A DNA stretch of 64,000 nucleotides from assembly GCA_026686845.1 (NCBI GenBank), contig JAIVEN010000015.1:13869501-13933500 (forward strand), in the 5' to 3' direction. Within the stretch, counting starts at the first letter, position 1; each line of letters opens with the position of its first letter. This DNA comes from Adenanthera pavonina. Taxonomy: Eukaryota > Streptophyta > Magnoliopsida > Fabales > Fabaceae. A program made the position numbers and the translations under genes. Positions 50,211 through 62,037 of the stretch are shown piece after piece. Below the pieces are notes generated by a model, which saw only the letters and a program-made list of their open reading frames with translations, was not told where the DNA came from and did not search any database.

Positions 50211-52816
50211 ATGGCCAGTGAACGTGATCTTTTCTCCACCGAGATTGTCAACCGTGGAATTGAATCCTCGGGCCCCAACGCTGGCTCCTTGACCTTCTCG
50301 GTGAGGGTAAGGAGGCGGCTGCCGGACTTTCTTCAGTCGGTGAACCTCAAGTACGTGAAGTTGGGTTACCATTATCTCATAAACCATGGCATTTACTTGG
50401 TCACCATACCCGTGCTTCTGCTGGTGTTCAGCGCTGAGGTTGGCAGCCTCAGCAAAGAAGAGCTATGGAAGAAGCTCTGGCAAGATGCCTGCTACGACCT
50501 CGCCACTGTCCTCGCTTTCTTTGGCGTCTTTGTCTTCACCTTATCTGTCTACTTCATGTCCAAGCCTCGCTCCATTTACCTCATTGATTTTGCATGCTTT
50601 CAACCCAACGACGACCTCAAGGTTTCAATCCTTAACTTCAAGCTGGATTACTGAATAATTATATACTTATATACGGAGTCTTTGTTGAAATATTGTGTGT
50701 GTGTGTAATTATGCAGGTTTCAAGGGAGCAGTTCATTGAGCTAGCAAGAAAATCAGGCAAGTTTGACGAGGAGAGCTTAGGGTTCCAGAAGAGGATACTA
50801 ATGTCGTCCGGCATAGGAGACGAGACTTACATCCCGAAGGCAGTGATAGCGTCAAGTGAAAACTGCGCAACAATGAAAGAAGGCCGAGCAGAGGCATCCA
50901 TGGTTATGTTCGGAGCACTGGACGAGCTGTTTGAGAAAACCAAGGTTCGTCCCAAGGACGTGGGCGTTTTAGTAGTGAACTGCAGCATCTTCAACCCCAC
51001 GCCGTCTCTCTCAGCTATGATCATAAACCACTACAAGATGAGAGGAAACATACTGAGTTATAACCTTGGTGGGATGGGTTGTAGCGCTGGGATTATAGCG
51101 ATAGACTTAGCAAGAGACATGCTTCAATCCAACCCAAACAATTATGCTGTGGTGGTGAGCACTGAAATGGTAGGATTCAATTGGTATCAGGGGAAGGAGA
51201 GATCTATGCTCATTCCAAACTGTTTCTTTCGCATGGGCTGCTCTGCCGTTCTTCTTTCCAACCGCCGTCGTGACTATAGGCGTGCCAAGTACCGTCTTGA
51301 ACATATTGTTCGCACCCATAAAGGTGCCGATGACCGCAGCTTCAGGTTTGTTCTGCTCAGTTAAGCAATTCCTTTCTAGTTTTGATTCTTGCTTTTCAAG
51401 TCTTTTAGTTCATTGGCTAATACTTAATCTTTAATCTTTTATCGTGCGTTTTTAAAACGGATATTACCATGTCTATGATCTGGTTACATCAAATGCATAT
51501 TTCACACCCATTCCTTTCCAGCTTTGTGAACGAAATTTACTTCGATGTGACTCTTGATTGTGGGAAGTGAGAACTGAGAATTGAGAACCTAAAAAAGGGA
51601 CATATTGCACAAGTTGGTTGAGTAGTTCCGATGCCAAATATGCACTTCCAAGATAGATCCTGCATTAAGTTGAAAAGTTGATCCCTTCTTAGCCAAGGAA
51701 CAAGATAAGCAAGTACTTAGAGAAGTTTCACTTTGGCTCACATCAAAATTGATTTCTCAAACTAGCAAATGTTGTGCTGTGTTTTTTCCCTAACATCCTA
51801 CATTTTTTGTTTGGCTTGTTTGCCTTATGTACTTTGTTGAAGTTATTAGCTTTCAATTGGTCGTACCATGGTTAGTGGCTTCTTCAATTTTTGGCACCTT
51901 GGCGTAGGTCCCTCGGGAGATAGGATTAAAAAAAAATGGATAGATCCAGCAAATTTCCTCTAGTGTGTCTTTTGGGCAGACAGATGGTCTAGTAAATGAT
52001 ATTAAGTATGTTAGTTTCACGTGGACCTGCCAACATCAATACACCACTAATTTCCTTCAACATAAAGTTGGTGGGATTCATCACTCAAGTGCCATTCCAT
52101 ACATTCAAATGGGACCTATCATTTATGTAGATCTTATAGTACATCTTAACTCGAGATTCGAGAATTTTAAAGAAGCTTTCATTTTTTTTTGTCTTGTCAT
52201 TGATTGAAAAGCTCACTCATTTTGTACATATATACAAAACAGGTGTGTGTACCAAGAGGAAGATGAACAAAAATTCAAGGGGCTGAAGGTCAGCAAAGAC
52301 CTGATTGAAATAGGTGGCGATGCTCTTAAAACAAACATAACTACACTAGGACCTCTTGTGCTACCCTTTTCAGAGCAGCTTCTCTTCTTCGCCACCCTCG
52401 TATGGAGGCACCTATTTGGTGGTAAATCTGCAGGGAATTCACCATCTCTTAAGAAGCCTTACATCCCAGACTATAAACTGGCCTTTGAACATTTCTGCGT
52501 GCATGCTGCGAGCAAGACCATTCTCGACGAGCTTCAGAGGAACCTGGAATTGAGTGACAAGAACATGGAAGCCTCCAGGATGGCTCTGCACCGTTTTGGC
52601 AACACGTCCAGCAGCAGCATATGGTATGAACTTGCTTATTTGGAAGCAAAAGAGAGGGTCAGCAGAGGAGACCGTGTTTGGCAATTGGCTTTTGGGTCCG
52701 GCTTCAAGTGCAACAGCGTAGTGTGGCGTTCCATGCGTCGTCTCAAGAGGCCTTCAAGCAACCCCTGGCTTCACTGCATCGACAGATACCCCGCGTCTCT
52801 TCCTCAGTCTCCTTGA
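50211..52816 (+). CDS. KCS10: 3-ketoacyl-CoA synthase, KCS10/FIDDLEHEAD type
   Basis: Condensing enzyme of very-long-chain fatty acid elongation in the ER, which supplies cuticle and wax lipids. Exons 50211-50621, 50717-51345 and 52243-52816 join in frame to 537 residues. The first intron is phase 0 (95 nt) and the second splits an Arg codon (AG|G). The N-terminus '[19 protein letters not shown]', '[20 protein letters not shown]' and '[12 protein letters not shown]' are nearly diagnostic for the Arabidopsis KCS10 (FDH) group. Two N-terminal membrane helices follow, about residues 60-76 and 95-115. The catalytic triad is present: Cys259 (GGMGCSAGI), His434 (EHFCVHAAS) and Asn467 (RFGNTSSSS). 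Glycines around Cys259 are intact. The C-terminus ends [17 protein letters not shown], slightly longer than in Arabidopsis. FDH prevents organ fusion in the epidermis; that role is inferred from the orthologue. No damage seen. Confidence 0.96.
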
Positions 52817-53156
52817 GTGAAATGGGAAGTTCAAAGGATTATATCCAATCTATATCAGTGATGATTAATTAAGAAAGCAAAGCTGCGTTAATGATCAGTC
52901 ATGGTAGTTCTTGGGGGGTCTCTAATTATTTTGCCATCTTCAAGTTGTATACTGGTATTGAAAAAGGCTCATAGTGTGCCTTTACTTGTGTTTCTCGGTT
53001 CTCTGTGAGATGAGATTTCCAAAGTTAATCAAAGATTGATTAAATCAATGCTAAATGAGCCCAGTATTGTTATGTCTGTCGGTCATGTGTTTGCTGCTTA
53101 TTTAAGTTAGAGTTTCTAAATATATGGTTTTTTACTTTACTTCTAAATATAATATA

Positions 53157-53743
53157 CTTCCTCTGGTTTTATATATAGGACTTTTTGTCTTGATCCTAAA
53201 TATAAGATCCTAAATTATAGGATCTTGGTTCTATATATAGAATCTTTTATCCTGATTCTAAATATAAGATTCTTTACAATATATGAGGTAGTATTTATTA
53301 TATATTTTTTAAAAAATATTCTTATTTAATACTCCCTCTGATTCTATATATAGGACCTTTTGTCTTGATCATAAATATAAGATCCTTTACAATATACGAG
53401 GTGGTGTTTATTATATATTTCCAAAAAAATGCCCATATTTAATATATTCAAAGAGAAAAAGAGAGAGATTAAATAAGGGTAGTTTTGGAAAAAGGTTAAA
53501 ATTTTTGGGGAAATCGAGGTAGTTAATTAGTTTTAACTCTCTTTCTTAATTCGCGTGATTCGGTTAAAATGGTCTTATGTATAGGACCAGAGGGAGTATA
53601 TCCAAAGAGAAAGAGAGATATTAAATAAAGGTAATTTTAAAAAAATATTAGAATTTTTAGAAAAATTAAGATAGTTAATTAGTTTTAATTTTAATTTTTA
53701 ATCGCATAATTCATTTAAATCAATTAAAAGGGGATCCGAGGAG
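53157..53743. mobile_element. Outer Stowaway-like MITE (family A), host of a nested copy
   Basis: Left end CTTCCTCTGGTTTTATATAT after TA (53155-53156). Right end GGGGATCCGAGGAG followed by TA (53744-53745). The two halves, 53157-53329 and 53599-53743, are separated by an intact copy of the same family. The left half also contains its end region twice (about 53157-53216 and 53217-53300), an internal duplication. Confidence 0.8.
53332..53596. mobile_element. Intact Stowaway-like MITE (family A) nested in its own kind
   Basis: 265 bp from CTCCCTCTGATTCTATATAT to TATAGGACCAGAGGGAG, with about 26-bp near-perfect inverted ends. TA flanks on both sides (53330-53331, 53597-53598). No coding capacity. 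It is inserted at a TA that the inner copy still carries intact at the matching place (about 53440-53446), so the target site inside the outer copy is defined. Confidence 0.88.
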
Positions 53744-53746
53744 TAG

Positions 53747-55019
53747 TATTTATATACATTTTAAAAGATATTTTTATTTAATTTATCCCAAAAAATAATA
53801 TTAAAAGGAGAGAGTGTTTGGAAACAGATTAAGATGCATTAAAGCGTGATGGACAAGAGTGCTCTAAGCTTGCCGGCTTGAGAAAATGGTTGATAATCTT
53901 AAATCCAGTTGAGATTAAATGCATCTCAACCACCACAACTAACGCGTCTGGATTATGACCGATGTGCTAGCTCATCCAAACAGAGACAATATTAATTGCT
54001 TCAATAGTCAATATCTCAGCTGGTGGGGCAGCGATGGATTGTGGGCTAAACAGAGTTTTTATCTTGAACATTTTATTTATTAATTACAAAAATTGCAACG
54101 AAATTTCATTGATACATCCAAATTCAAATTAGATCCTCTCCCTTGTCAGCGAGTGATATATTATACCAAAGAAAAATGTTGTGTATGAAGGTTTTTTTTT
54201 TTAAACTGAATATTGTGTATGAAATTTACATCTCATAATTATATCTATCATTTTATTATTTTTTAATTTATTTTCAAATGCACTCCCTCCATTTACTTTA
54301 TAAACGTAGATGATTTGCGCTATGATATCTAATTAGAGTGTTTGAGTTTACCTCCGTTTAATCAAGAGCTAAAACTCTGCTTAAGCTTCTTCTCAAAAAC
54401 AAAAAAAACCTGTGCTTAAACTCATGGGCCTCGCTCGGACCAAAAAGCCTGGTTTAAAAATACGCTCAAGACGGCTTTGATTTCACAAACTATCGAAACC
54501 AAAACCCGCCTTTTTTTTTTTGGTCCATCAATTTTCTCTATCCTTTTGTTATATATGTCATTAAATCAATATATTAATATATGATGTAAAATAAATTTAT
54601 TGTAAATCATATTATTCATAAGTCATAAAAAAATATGATTCATTTCTTAAATTCAGTAGAAGAAGCTCACACATGTAGTTTAGTTGAATTATGCAAGTAG
54701 TAAGTTGTTTAAATTTTATCAAAAAATTGTTAATGAATGATACAAGCAGGACAAATCAGGGCTGAGTTTGGTTTTAAAATGAAAAGAGGGTTGAATTTTG
54801 AAACTGAAACCTTCAATTTGAAAGTCAAATTGGGACGTAGGCCTCAATTATAAATATTATTGACAAAGTTAGGGTCAATGTCAGCTTAATGCCAACCCTT
54901 CAAATAATTTAAGCTGATTGACTCCAATTACCAGAAGCTGATATACTTTTCAAACTCGTTTTAGTTCATTTTTTAGATATTCATAAAGTGAGAATCTAGA
55001 TTCTATTCTCATACTTGGA
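53747..55019. other. AT-rich intergenic region
   Basis: No gene or clear element recognised. Confidence 0.4.
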
Positions 55020-55715
55020 TTGTTTGGTTGGACATGGAAGTGGAAATATAGACTTCCATGAGAATGAAAATGGTCAGAGATTTGAGAGTTAACTTTCCTA
55101 CCTTAGACCCAAATTTTGCTTATTTCTATCATTGGAAATGAAAACCAAATAACACAAATGAACTTAATTATGAAATATCATTCTTAAAATACTCTTAACA
55201 AATTATGTATTCCATTTCTTCTTAAAAATTCTTCATTAGTTCCTACAAGTTATTTAGTGTAATTTTTTATTTTTTTCTCTAAAAATATTTAATTTAAAAA
55301 ATTTAAAATAAAAAATAATAAGAATTGAAATATACGTAAATTTTCCTTCTACTTTTTATATTATAATTTATACTTGGATTTTTTTATTTAAAAAAAAAAA
55401 TTTGTGAAACCTTAAAATATGAGGTTATTGTTTGAAAAGAAAAAAGATGTCACCCGTTTGTAACTTAAAAGGAAAAAAAAAGACCACGTGACGAACACAG
55501 CATTGGAGCAATTAATGTTGGGCTAAAATTTTATTTATGTATAATTATAACTTTTTAGATATTATTTACATCTCATTCTATCCTTTTCTCATGTCTAACC
55601 AAATAAATTCAAGTTATTATTTATGTTTTTCCCATTGTGATACAAATAAAATTTTGACTTCCAAAATTTCATTATATTCTAATCAATTTCCAACGATTCT
55701 GCAAGTCAAACGGGC
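55020..55715. mobile_element. Possible non-autonomous DNA transposon, TGTTTGGTT-type ends
   Basis: Left end TGTTTGGTTGGACATGGAAG followed by TGGAAATATAGACTTCC. The reverse complement of the right end reads CCCGTTTGACTTGCAGAATC followed by GTTGGAAATTGATTAG. AT-rich interior without a transposase. The left end resembles that of the element at 14804-15695, so the two may be one family. Confidence 0.42.
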
Positions 55716-56973
55716 CCTTAATCTTTTTTTGATTCATTTATATTCAGGAGTTGTCATTATACTCTAATAATGTCAACTTGTCACTGTCACACCTAGGGAT
55801 GCGACGCGAATGGCGCGAGAATAAAGAAAAAAGGGGTGAAATCGGCCCGCACGGCGGGGAGCCGATTTCGGAGGGAGTCGCCACCAAAATTTTGAAGAAA
55901 ATTTTGGAAAATCGGAATAAAAAAAATAAAAAAGGACAAGGATGGTCTGTGAACTAGAGCTGGGTTCGGGAGTACGATTGTGAGTGGGGAAGGTGTTAGG
56001 CACCCCCACAACACCCGTTCCTAATAACGGTTACCTTAGGTTGATCTTGTAATTTTTATGGCTTTTTACAAATTTATTTTAGTTGTCCTTTTACGATTCA
56101 CATGCAAAAATAAATATAAAAATAAGAGAAATGTGAAAATGAAAATAAATAATAAAATGAAAATAAGAGAAGTTAGGAAAAATAAAATAAGAGGAAAATA
56201 TTATTTATTTACAGAAGTGGACTTGACCCAGAATGAGAGTCTGGGGCCTACGTACCTTGCGATAGGGATCAAAGTCGACGTAGTTCGGGACTTAGAAATG
56301 CGTGTCACTGGGTGGATATTTTTTATTATATATATTCTTTGAAAAGAGAGGTTTATAGAAAATAATTTGTCTTTTCACAAAAAAAAATAATTTTTAGAAT
56401 TGGTTAGTGTGTTTTAATTTGTAAAAGACAGATTAATTTTCATTATTTACTCTTTTCATTTATTTATACATTTTTTTGGTTTAATCAGTTTCTAAAAGAG
56501 AATATATGTTTTTCCTCAGTTTAAAAAATATGATTAACATTATGTGTGATTTTGAACATTTTATTTTGATTTGAAAAAGAAATATTTGAAAATAATTTTA
56601 TTTTCACAAAATAAAACCAATTGGGTCATGTGGTGACTTTATACTCACATTTACCCATTGATACCTAAGTGTCCACGATAGTGTTGAGACAAAAAGGCAC
56701 AAAAAATTCGAAAGAAAACAAATAAATTTTTTTGTACAAATAATTTTTTCATTTTTTTATTATAAAAATCCTTTTAACACCTATTTATTTAAAAAAAGGA
56801 TTAAAAAATATGATCATTACGTATATTTTAAAAAGTAATAATCAGCATATGTGGTGACTTTATCACTCACAAGTTACTGATTTATACTTACATACTCACG
56901 GTGTTACCACTCGAAGTAGGAAATACCAGAAGGAAAATTTTAAATGAAAATCAAACAGCGTATATGGTGACTT

Positions 56974-57540
56974 GAGAGGAAGAGAGAAGAGAGAAGAGAG
57001 AGTCGCGGCTGGGAGAAAAGAGAGGAGAGAGCCGCGAGGATTTGGGAGGCAAGAGGGCGCAGAGAAAAGAAAGGGGAGGGCGCAGAGAAAAGGGAGAGAG
57101 GGGCCGCGTGAGACAGAGAGGGAGGATGAACCACAAGGGGACTGGGGGAGAGACGGAGAGGCAAAGGCAGCCGTGAGCATGAGAGAGACAGAGTTTCACC
57201 AGGGGAGAGAGAGAGGAAGTTTGAACCGAGGGCGGCTGGCACCTGTGAACGAAGAGAGAGAGTAGAGGGAGCTCGGAGCAGTGGAGGCCACGAACAGGGG
57301 AGACGGAGAAGAGAGGGGATAAGGGCTCGGCCGAATGAACTAGAGGGAGCCGCGAGACAGAAACCGAGGGAGCTGAGGTGAAGGCGCCGGAGGAAATCCG
57401 AGGAGAGACACGATGAGCAAATAGAGTGAGCTCTAGGACTCAGCCACGGAGCCCCAGAAGTTGAGGCTGAGACCGAAGAGAGCAGGGAGCCACGAGGTGA
57501 GGGACGAGTGAGACTGAGAGACGAAGTAAGCAAAATGAAA
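56974..57540. other. Purine-rich (GA) loop segment
   Basis: Plus strand is dominated by GAGAG, with GC-rich islands (GAGCCGCGAG). Long open frames on both strands are low-complexity products of that composition. It starts exactly where the left arm ends. Might be former untranslated sequence of an LTR element or of a captured gene. Confidence 0.5.
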
Positions 57541-59640
57541 GAGAGCGTCTGATCACAAGCTTCACCTTCGGGGGTTCCGTGATTCTCATTCCCATCTTCA
57601 TCATATCCTCGTAATGTCGCAGCTCCATTATCCTAACGTCACTCACAGCTTTGTCCACCATCTCTCTGATGCGTCTTCATCGTCTCACTCAGGGAAGGTG
57701 CAGATCTGGAAAAGGGAAGGAACTGAGGGAGTGAGACCAAGAAACGATTGGTGGGTTCGGCTATTAGGGCACCCAAACAAGTGACGTTTTGGCTTCCTTA
57801 GTCCTCCTGTTTTCCCTTGCAAATGTTATTGAATGAATCCGTACTTGGCTATTACGTTTCTCCTCTATAAATTGTTGGGTTATAATGCTTTTAGAGCTTG
57901 GTGGTGTTTGACCTATTATGTTTAATTTTGGTGTATAATGCTGGCTGTTGTTTTAGAATGTACAACATTAATGATGCAGAAAATAAATAGGACACCTTTC
58001 TGCTCCTTACACTTTCGGATAGTATGCTTGCCATGTGTTTGATCAAATACTTGAAAAAGAGTATATTAGCTACGGTGGGTCTCCTTTTTATAGACTTGAG
58101 AGTTTAGTAGTACCTGAGTTGATCTGTTTGTTTTGTTGTTTTTTTTTTCTTTTGTCATTTCAATCACAAAATCCAATGTTGTGAAGATGTATTTGAGTGT
58201 CCCTGGATGTTCTATTTTATTGTAACTTGTGAAAGCTTTATTTTAGTGCCTATGTTCGTTGATCAAGAGTTCAGTGTACTATCCCATAAAATATGGGGGC
58301 TGTTGTTAATGGTTTGAGATAACAATTCTTATTGCTACTTGTGTGGGGATAGTGTGTGATGTTTATATTAATAAGAGTTTTTCCTCGGATCCTATCTTGG
58401 CTATTTTTTTTTTAGTAGTAATTATCAACTGAAATCTTTTGTTTTCATATGAGTTTATTTTAATGAAGCTTGATGTTTGAAATGAAGTCAGATTGCTCAC
58501 ACTCTTGCACTGTAGAAAATGAATATAGTCTCACACTGATAGGAAAACATGTCTAACCCATAAGCTTATGACTCAATCCTTGTATTTACTATGCCGTGTT
58601 ACTATATGACCATGAGTGCTGATTTGGGTCATCTCTAAAAAAAGGAAGAAAACCCCGTACCCCATTTTTGGAAAAAAAGAAAATGCCTGCAGAATGTTCC
58701 ATGAAATGCTTGAAAAGATGTGCTTCAGATAGTATGTATGTTTTTCTGGACATAAAGTTTAACCAGGGTCTTCATTGTTAAGGGGCCTTGCATTTTTGTT
58801 TGTGTAGCACTTGCCACTTGGAAGGAAATCATTGTCTGCCATATTAATATATGTGTGTGTAAGCTATTTGAATTAGGCTCTTACTCTAAAGGGTAGACCT
58901 TGTATCTTGTACAAGCCTGAATATATGAGTTTCGATTCAGTGCATGATTGGAATTATTGGGCTATGGGAGCATTTTGTAGGCTTAATATCTTGATGGGAG
59001 TCTTAGAAGGCTTCCTATTAGATTAATCTTCATTCTCACAATCTCCCAGTGCTTTAAAATGTCCTATATGTGATGATTTTGCGGCCTTATACGTTAAACT
59101 CTTGAGGAGTTTGGTTGTCTATTTGAATATCATTTGGTATATTATTAAGCCATCCATATTTCGTGTGATAGTGCAAGAATATGGGGACCAATACTAATCA
59201 AACTTGTTTACTGAGCTTTATTAAGACTTAATGATACAGGAAATTCTTTATCTGGCTTTTTTTTAATGCATTAAGAAGTTGTTAAATTAAGTTGGCTCTC
59301 AAGGGAATTATCATCACTACAACTCCTATTTTCTTTGCTTTTTCATTGGCATTCCTGTACATGTGAGTCATACGGATGGGTGAGCTAGAATTCAGGAAGA
59401 GCAAAACCGAGGAAAAGGGAAGGAGATTTGAAAGGAAGGCTGAGCTGCAAGGTACTGAGATCACAGTCTGATCATAATGGAAGCATGAAGTTAAACTGGA
59501 AAAGAATGAATCATCTTCATCAAAGCAACGACCAATCAAAGGGAGAAAATAGTTTGATTTTTTTCTCTTCATCTCTTGTAATGTTATGTTGAAATAAACT
59601 ATTATTTAAGCATGCACACACACATTAATAAATTGTATTT
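57541..59640 (+). other. Gene-like loop sequence, structure unresolved
   Basis: This part of the loop looks like host gene sequence on the plus strand. It has a C/T-rich exon-like block (57541-57690) with a possible start at 57614 (MSQLHYPNVTHSFVHH) and a plausible donor CAGGGAAG|GTGCAG. T-rich intron-like sequence follows. Near 59291-59363 there is a stretch encoding LALKGIIITTTPIFFAFSLA and FLYM then stop, which resembles a C-terminal membrane anchor, with AATAAA signals at about 59593 and 59627. On the opposite strand, 57661-57540 also reads as a plausible peptide (MVDKAVSDVRIMELRHYEDM). I recognise no family, and middle exons were not found. Either a captured gene fragment or chance. Confidence 0.25.
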
Positions 59641-61416
59641 GATTTTTGTTTTCATTTTTTATTTTGGTTTTTATTTGATTATGGGTTTTTTTTCCTTTCA
59701 CCTTTAGAGTTTGTCACGAGGGACCAAGTCTCCATGTGCCCATAGAGCGTCAGTCAAGTGTACCATGAGTGAGGAGTTGTCATGGTACAAACATTGACTA
59801 AATCTTATTTTTTTAATATTTATGAGTACCAATGGTTTTTTTTATTTATTAAAAGTAAAAATAAATGATTTAATGAAAGTCCTTTATTTCAAATTTATAT
59901 TTTTGCCTTTATATTTCAAGTGGTAACACCGTGGGCATTTAGGTGTTAATTAGCGAGCTGTGAGTGATGAAGTTACCACAGATCTTGATTGATTTTTTTT
60001 CTAAAAATATATATATATATATATATATAATAAATAATATATGAATATATACATAAAAGTTATATTTTTAAATTCCTTTTACCGCTTTTCTTTTTATAAA
60101 ACAACCATAATCGTATTTATTTTTATAATTTAACATACAAATGATTTTATTTTTTTAATTTTATCCTTTAAGTCCTTTTTGCCTTTTGCCACAAGTGGCA
60201 TCACCATGAGCATGTAAGCGTAAATCAGCAAATTATGAGTGATCAAGTCACCATATACGCTATTTGATTTTCATTTAAAATTTTCCTTCTGGTATTTCCT
60301 ACTTCGAGTGGTAACACCGTGAGTATGTAAGTATAAATCAGTAACTTGTGAATGATAAAGTCACCACATATGCTGATTATTACTTTTTAAAATATACGTA
60401 ATGATCATATTTTTTAATCCTTTTTTTAAATAAATAGGTGTTAAAAGGATTTTTATAATAAAAAAATTATTTGTACAAAAAAATTTATTTGTTTTCTTTC
60501 AAATTTTTTGTGCCTTTTTGTCTCGAGTAACACAATCGTGGACACTTAGGTATCAATGGGTAAATGTGAGTATAAAGTCACCACATGACCCAATTGGTTT
60601 TATTTTGTGAAAATAAAATTGTTTTCAAATATTTCTTTTTCAAATCAAAATAAAATGTTCAAAATCACACATAATTTTAATCATATTTTTTAAACTGAGA
60701 AAAAACATATATTCTCTTTTAGAAACTGATTAAACCAAAAAAATGTATAAATAAATGAAAAGAGTAAATAATGGAAATTAATCTGTCTTTTACAAATTAA
60801 AACATACCAACCAATTCTAAAAATTGTTTTTTTTTGTGGAAAGACAAATTATTTTCTATAAACCTCTCTTTTCAAAGAATATATATAATAAAAAATATCC
60901 ACCCAGTGACACGCATTTCTAAGTCCTGAACTACGTCGACTTTGATCCCTATCGCAGGGTACGTAGGCCCCAAACTCTCATTCTGGGTCAAGTCCACTTC
61001 TGTAAATAAATAATATTTTCCTCTTATTTTATTTTTCCTAACTTCTCTTATTTTCATTTTCACATTTCTCTTATTTTTATATTTATTTTTGCATGTGAAT
61101 CGTAAAAGGACAACTAAAATAAATTTGTAAAAAGCCATAAAAATTGCATGATCAACTTAAGGTAACCGTTCTTAGGAACGAATGTTGTGGAGGTGCCTAA
61201 CACCTTCCCCACTCACAATCGTACTCCCGAACCCAGCTCTGGTTCGCAGACCATTCTTGTCCTTTTTTGTTTTTTTTATTCCGATTTTCCAAAAATTTTT
61301 TCAAAATTTTGGTAGCGACTCCCTCCGAAATCGGCTCCCCGCCGTGCGGGCCGATTTCACCCCTTTTTTCTTTATTCTCGCACTATCCACGTCGCATCCC
61401 CGGGTGTGAGAGTCAC

Positions 61417-62028
61417 CAAATCAAGATTTAAGGAAGTGTTTAATTGCCACTTGCATCGAATGATTTAACATGAAAGATTCAAAGGAGCAGATTTGCCAGA
61501 AAAGGACCTGAAAGCATCCACTTTGATATTTTGCCGTCTTAAATGAATTTTCAGCCTTACATGATCAATTTCAATCTTCACCACACGCATAATAACCCTT
61601 TTTTTTAATTTTTTTTCACGAGAATAATTTCCATATCTTTTCTCAAATATCTTTGACTATTTTTAAATACAAATTGATTTTCTTAAGAAATATCAAGCTT
61701 TAATAAATTTGAATCGAATTAGGTTAGATCACGTTAATGAAAAATTTTTCAGCAATAATCTACTATATACATTCAATGCTTAAACCCAAAATCTTCTTTA
61801 AAAAGAACAGTCACCTAACTATTTGGACCAATTGTTATAATTAGTATCCTTAATCATTTTAATATTACATGAAAATTTCTCAGTTTATCAATCCCATTAA
61901 TAGATAACTAACCAACAACATTTCTGATAAATTCTATATTAAACAGAATACTGAAATAAAAGAAATCAATTTTTTCAACAAGAATTTTTTTCTCTCATAA
62001 CTTTCCTTTTAACTGGGTAATCTGCAAT
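61417..62028. other. Intergenic spacer
   Basis: No gene or repeat recognised. Confidence 0.4.
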
Positions 62029-62037
62029 CATTTTTTT

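Larger units (their letters stand above)
56641..60592. repeat. Dispersed short repeat of the TGGTAACACCGTGAG..GTCACCA type
   Basis: A unit of about 65-70 bp runs from (A)GTGGTAACACCGTGAG to ATAAAGTCACCA. It occurs at about 59919-59979, 60190-60258, 60306-60372 and 60523-60592, and in inverted orientation at about 56641-56710 and 56843-56920, with a stub at 56957-56973. Spacing is irregular (115-275 bp). The right side has extra units beyond the arm boundary. Confidence 0.65.
55785..61411. mobile_element. 5.6-kb element with inverted LTR-like arms and one 5-bp target duplication
   Basis: Begins TGTCACACC at 55785 and ends GGTGTGAGA at 61411, so its termini are inverted (TGTCACACC against TCTCACACC). 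It is flanked by a perfect direct repeat GTCAC at 55780-55784 and 61412-61416. The left arm (55785-56973) and right arm (60245-61411) are inverted copies of about 1.17-1.19 kb with high identity; the main difference is an 18-bp insertion (ATAAATAATAAAATGAAA-type, about 56141-56158) in the left arm. The arms include the GGTGTTAGGCACC..CGGTTACCTTAGGTTGATC-type stretch common in LTRs of plant Ty3/gypsy (Tat/Ogre-like) elements. No gag-pol, primer-binding site or polypurine tract was recognised. Open frames in the arms mirror each other but are not convincing proteins. Confidence 0.75.

Noticed and set aside
56058..56342. Open frame present in both arms of the inverted element (also 61138-60872)
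   Set aside because: Apparent conservation comes from duplication of the arm itself. The 18-bp indel is in frame, but the sequence is AT-rich LTR-like DNA with no known domain.
56940..57533. Minus-strand open frame of 197 codons, Ser/Leu/Pro-rich
   Set aside because: Product of a purine-rich low-complexity tract; open frames exist on both strands and no domain is visible.
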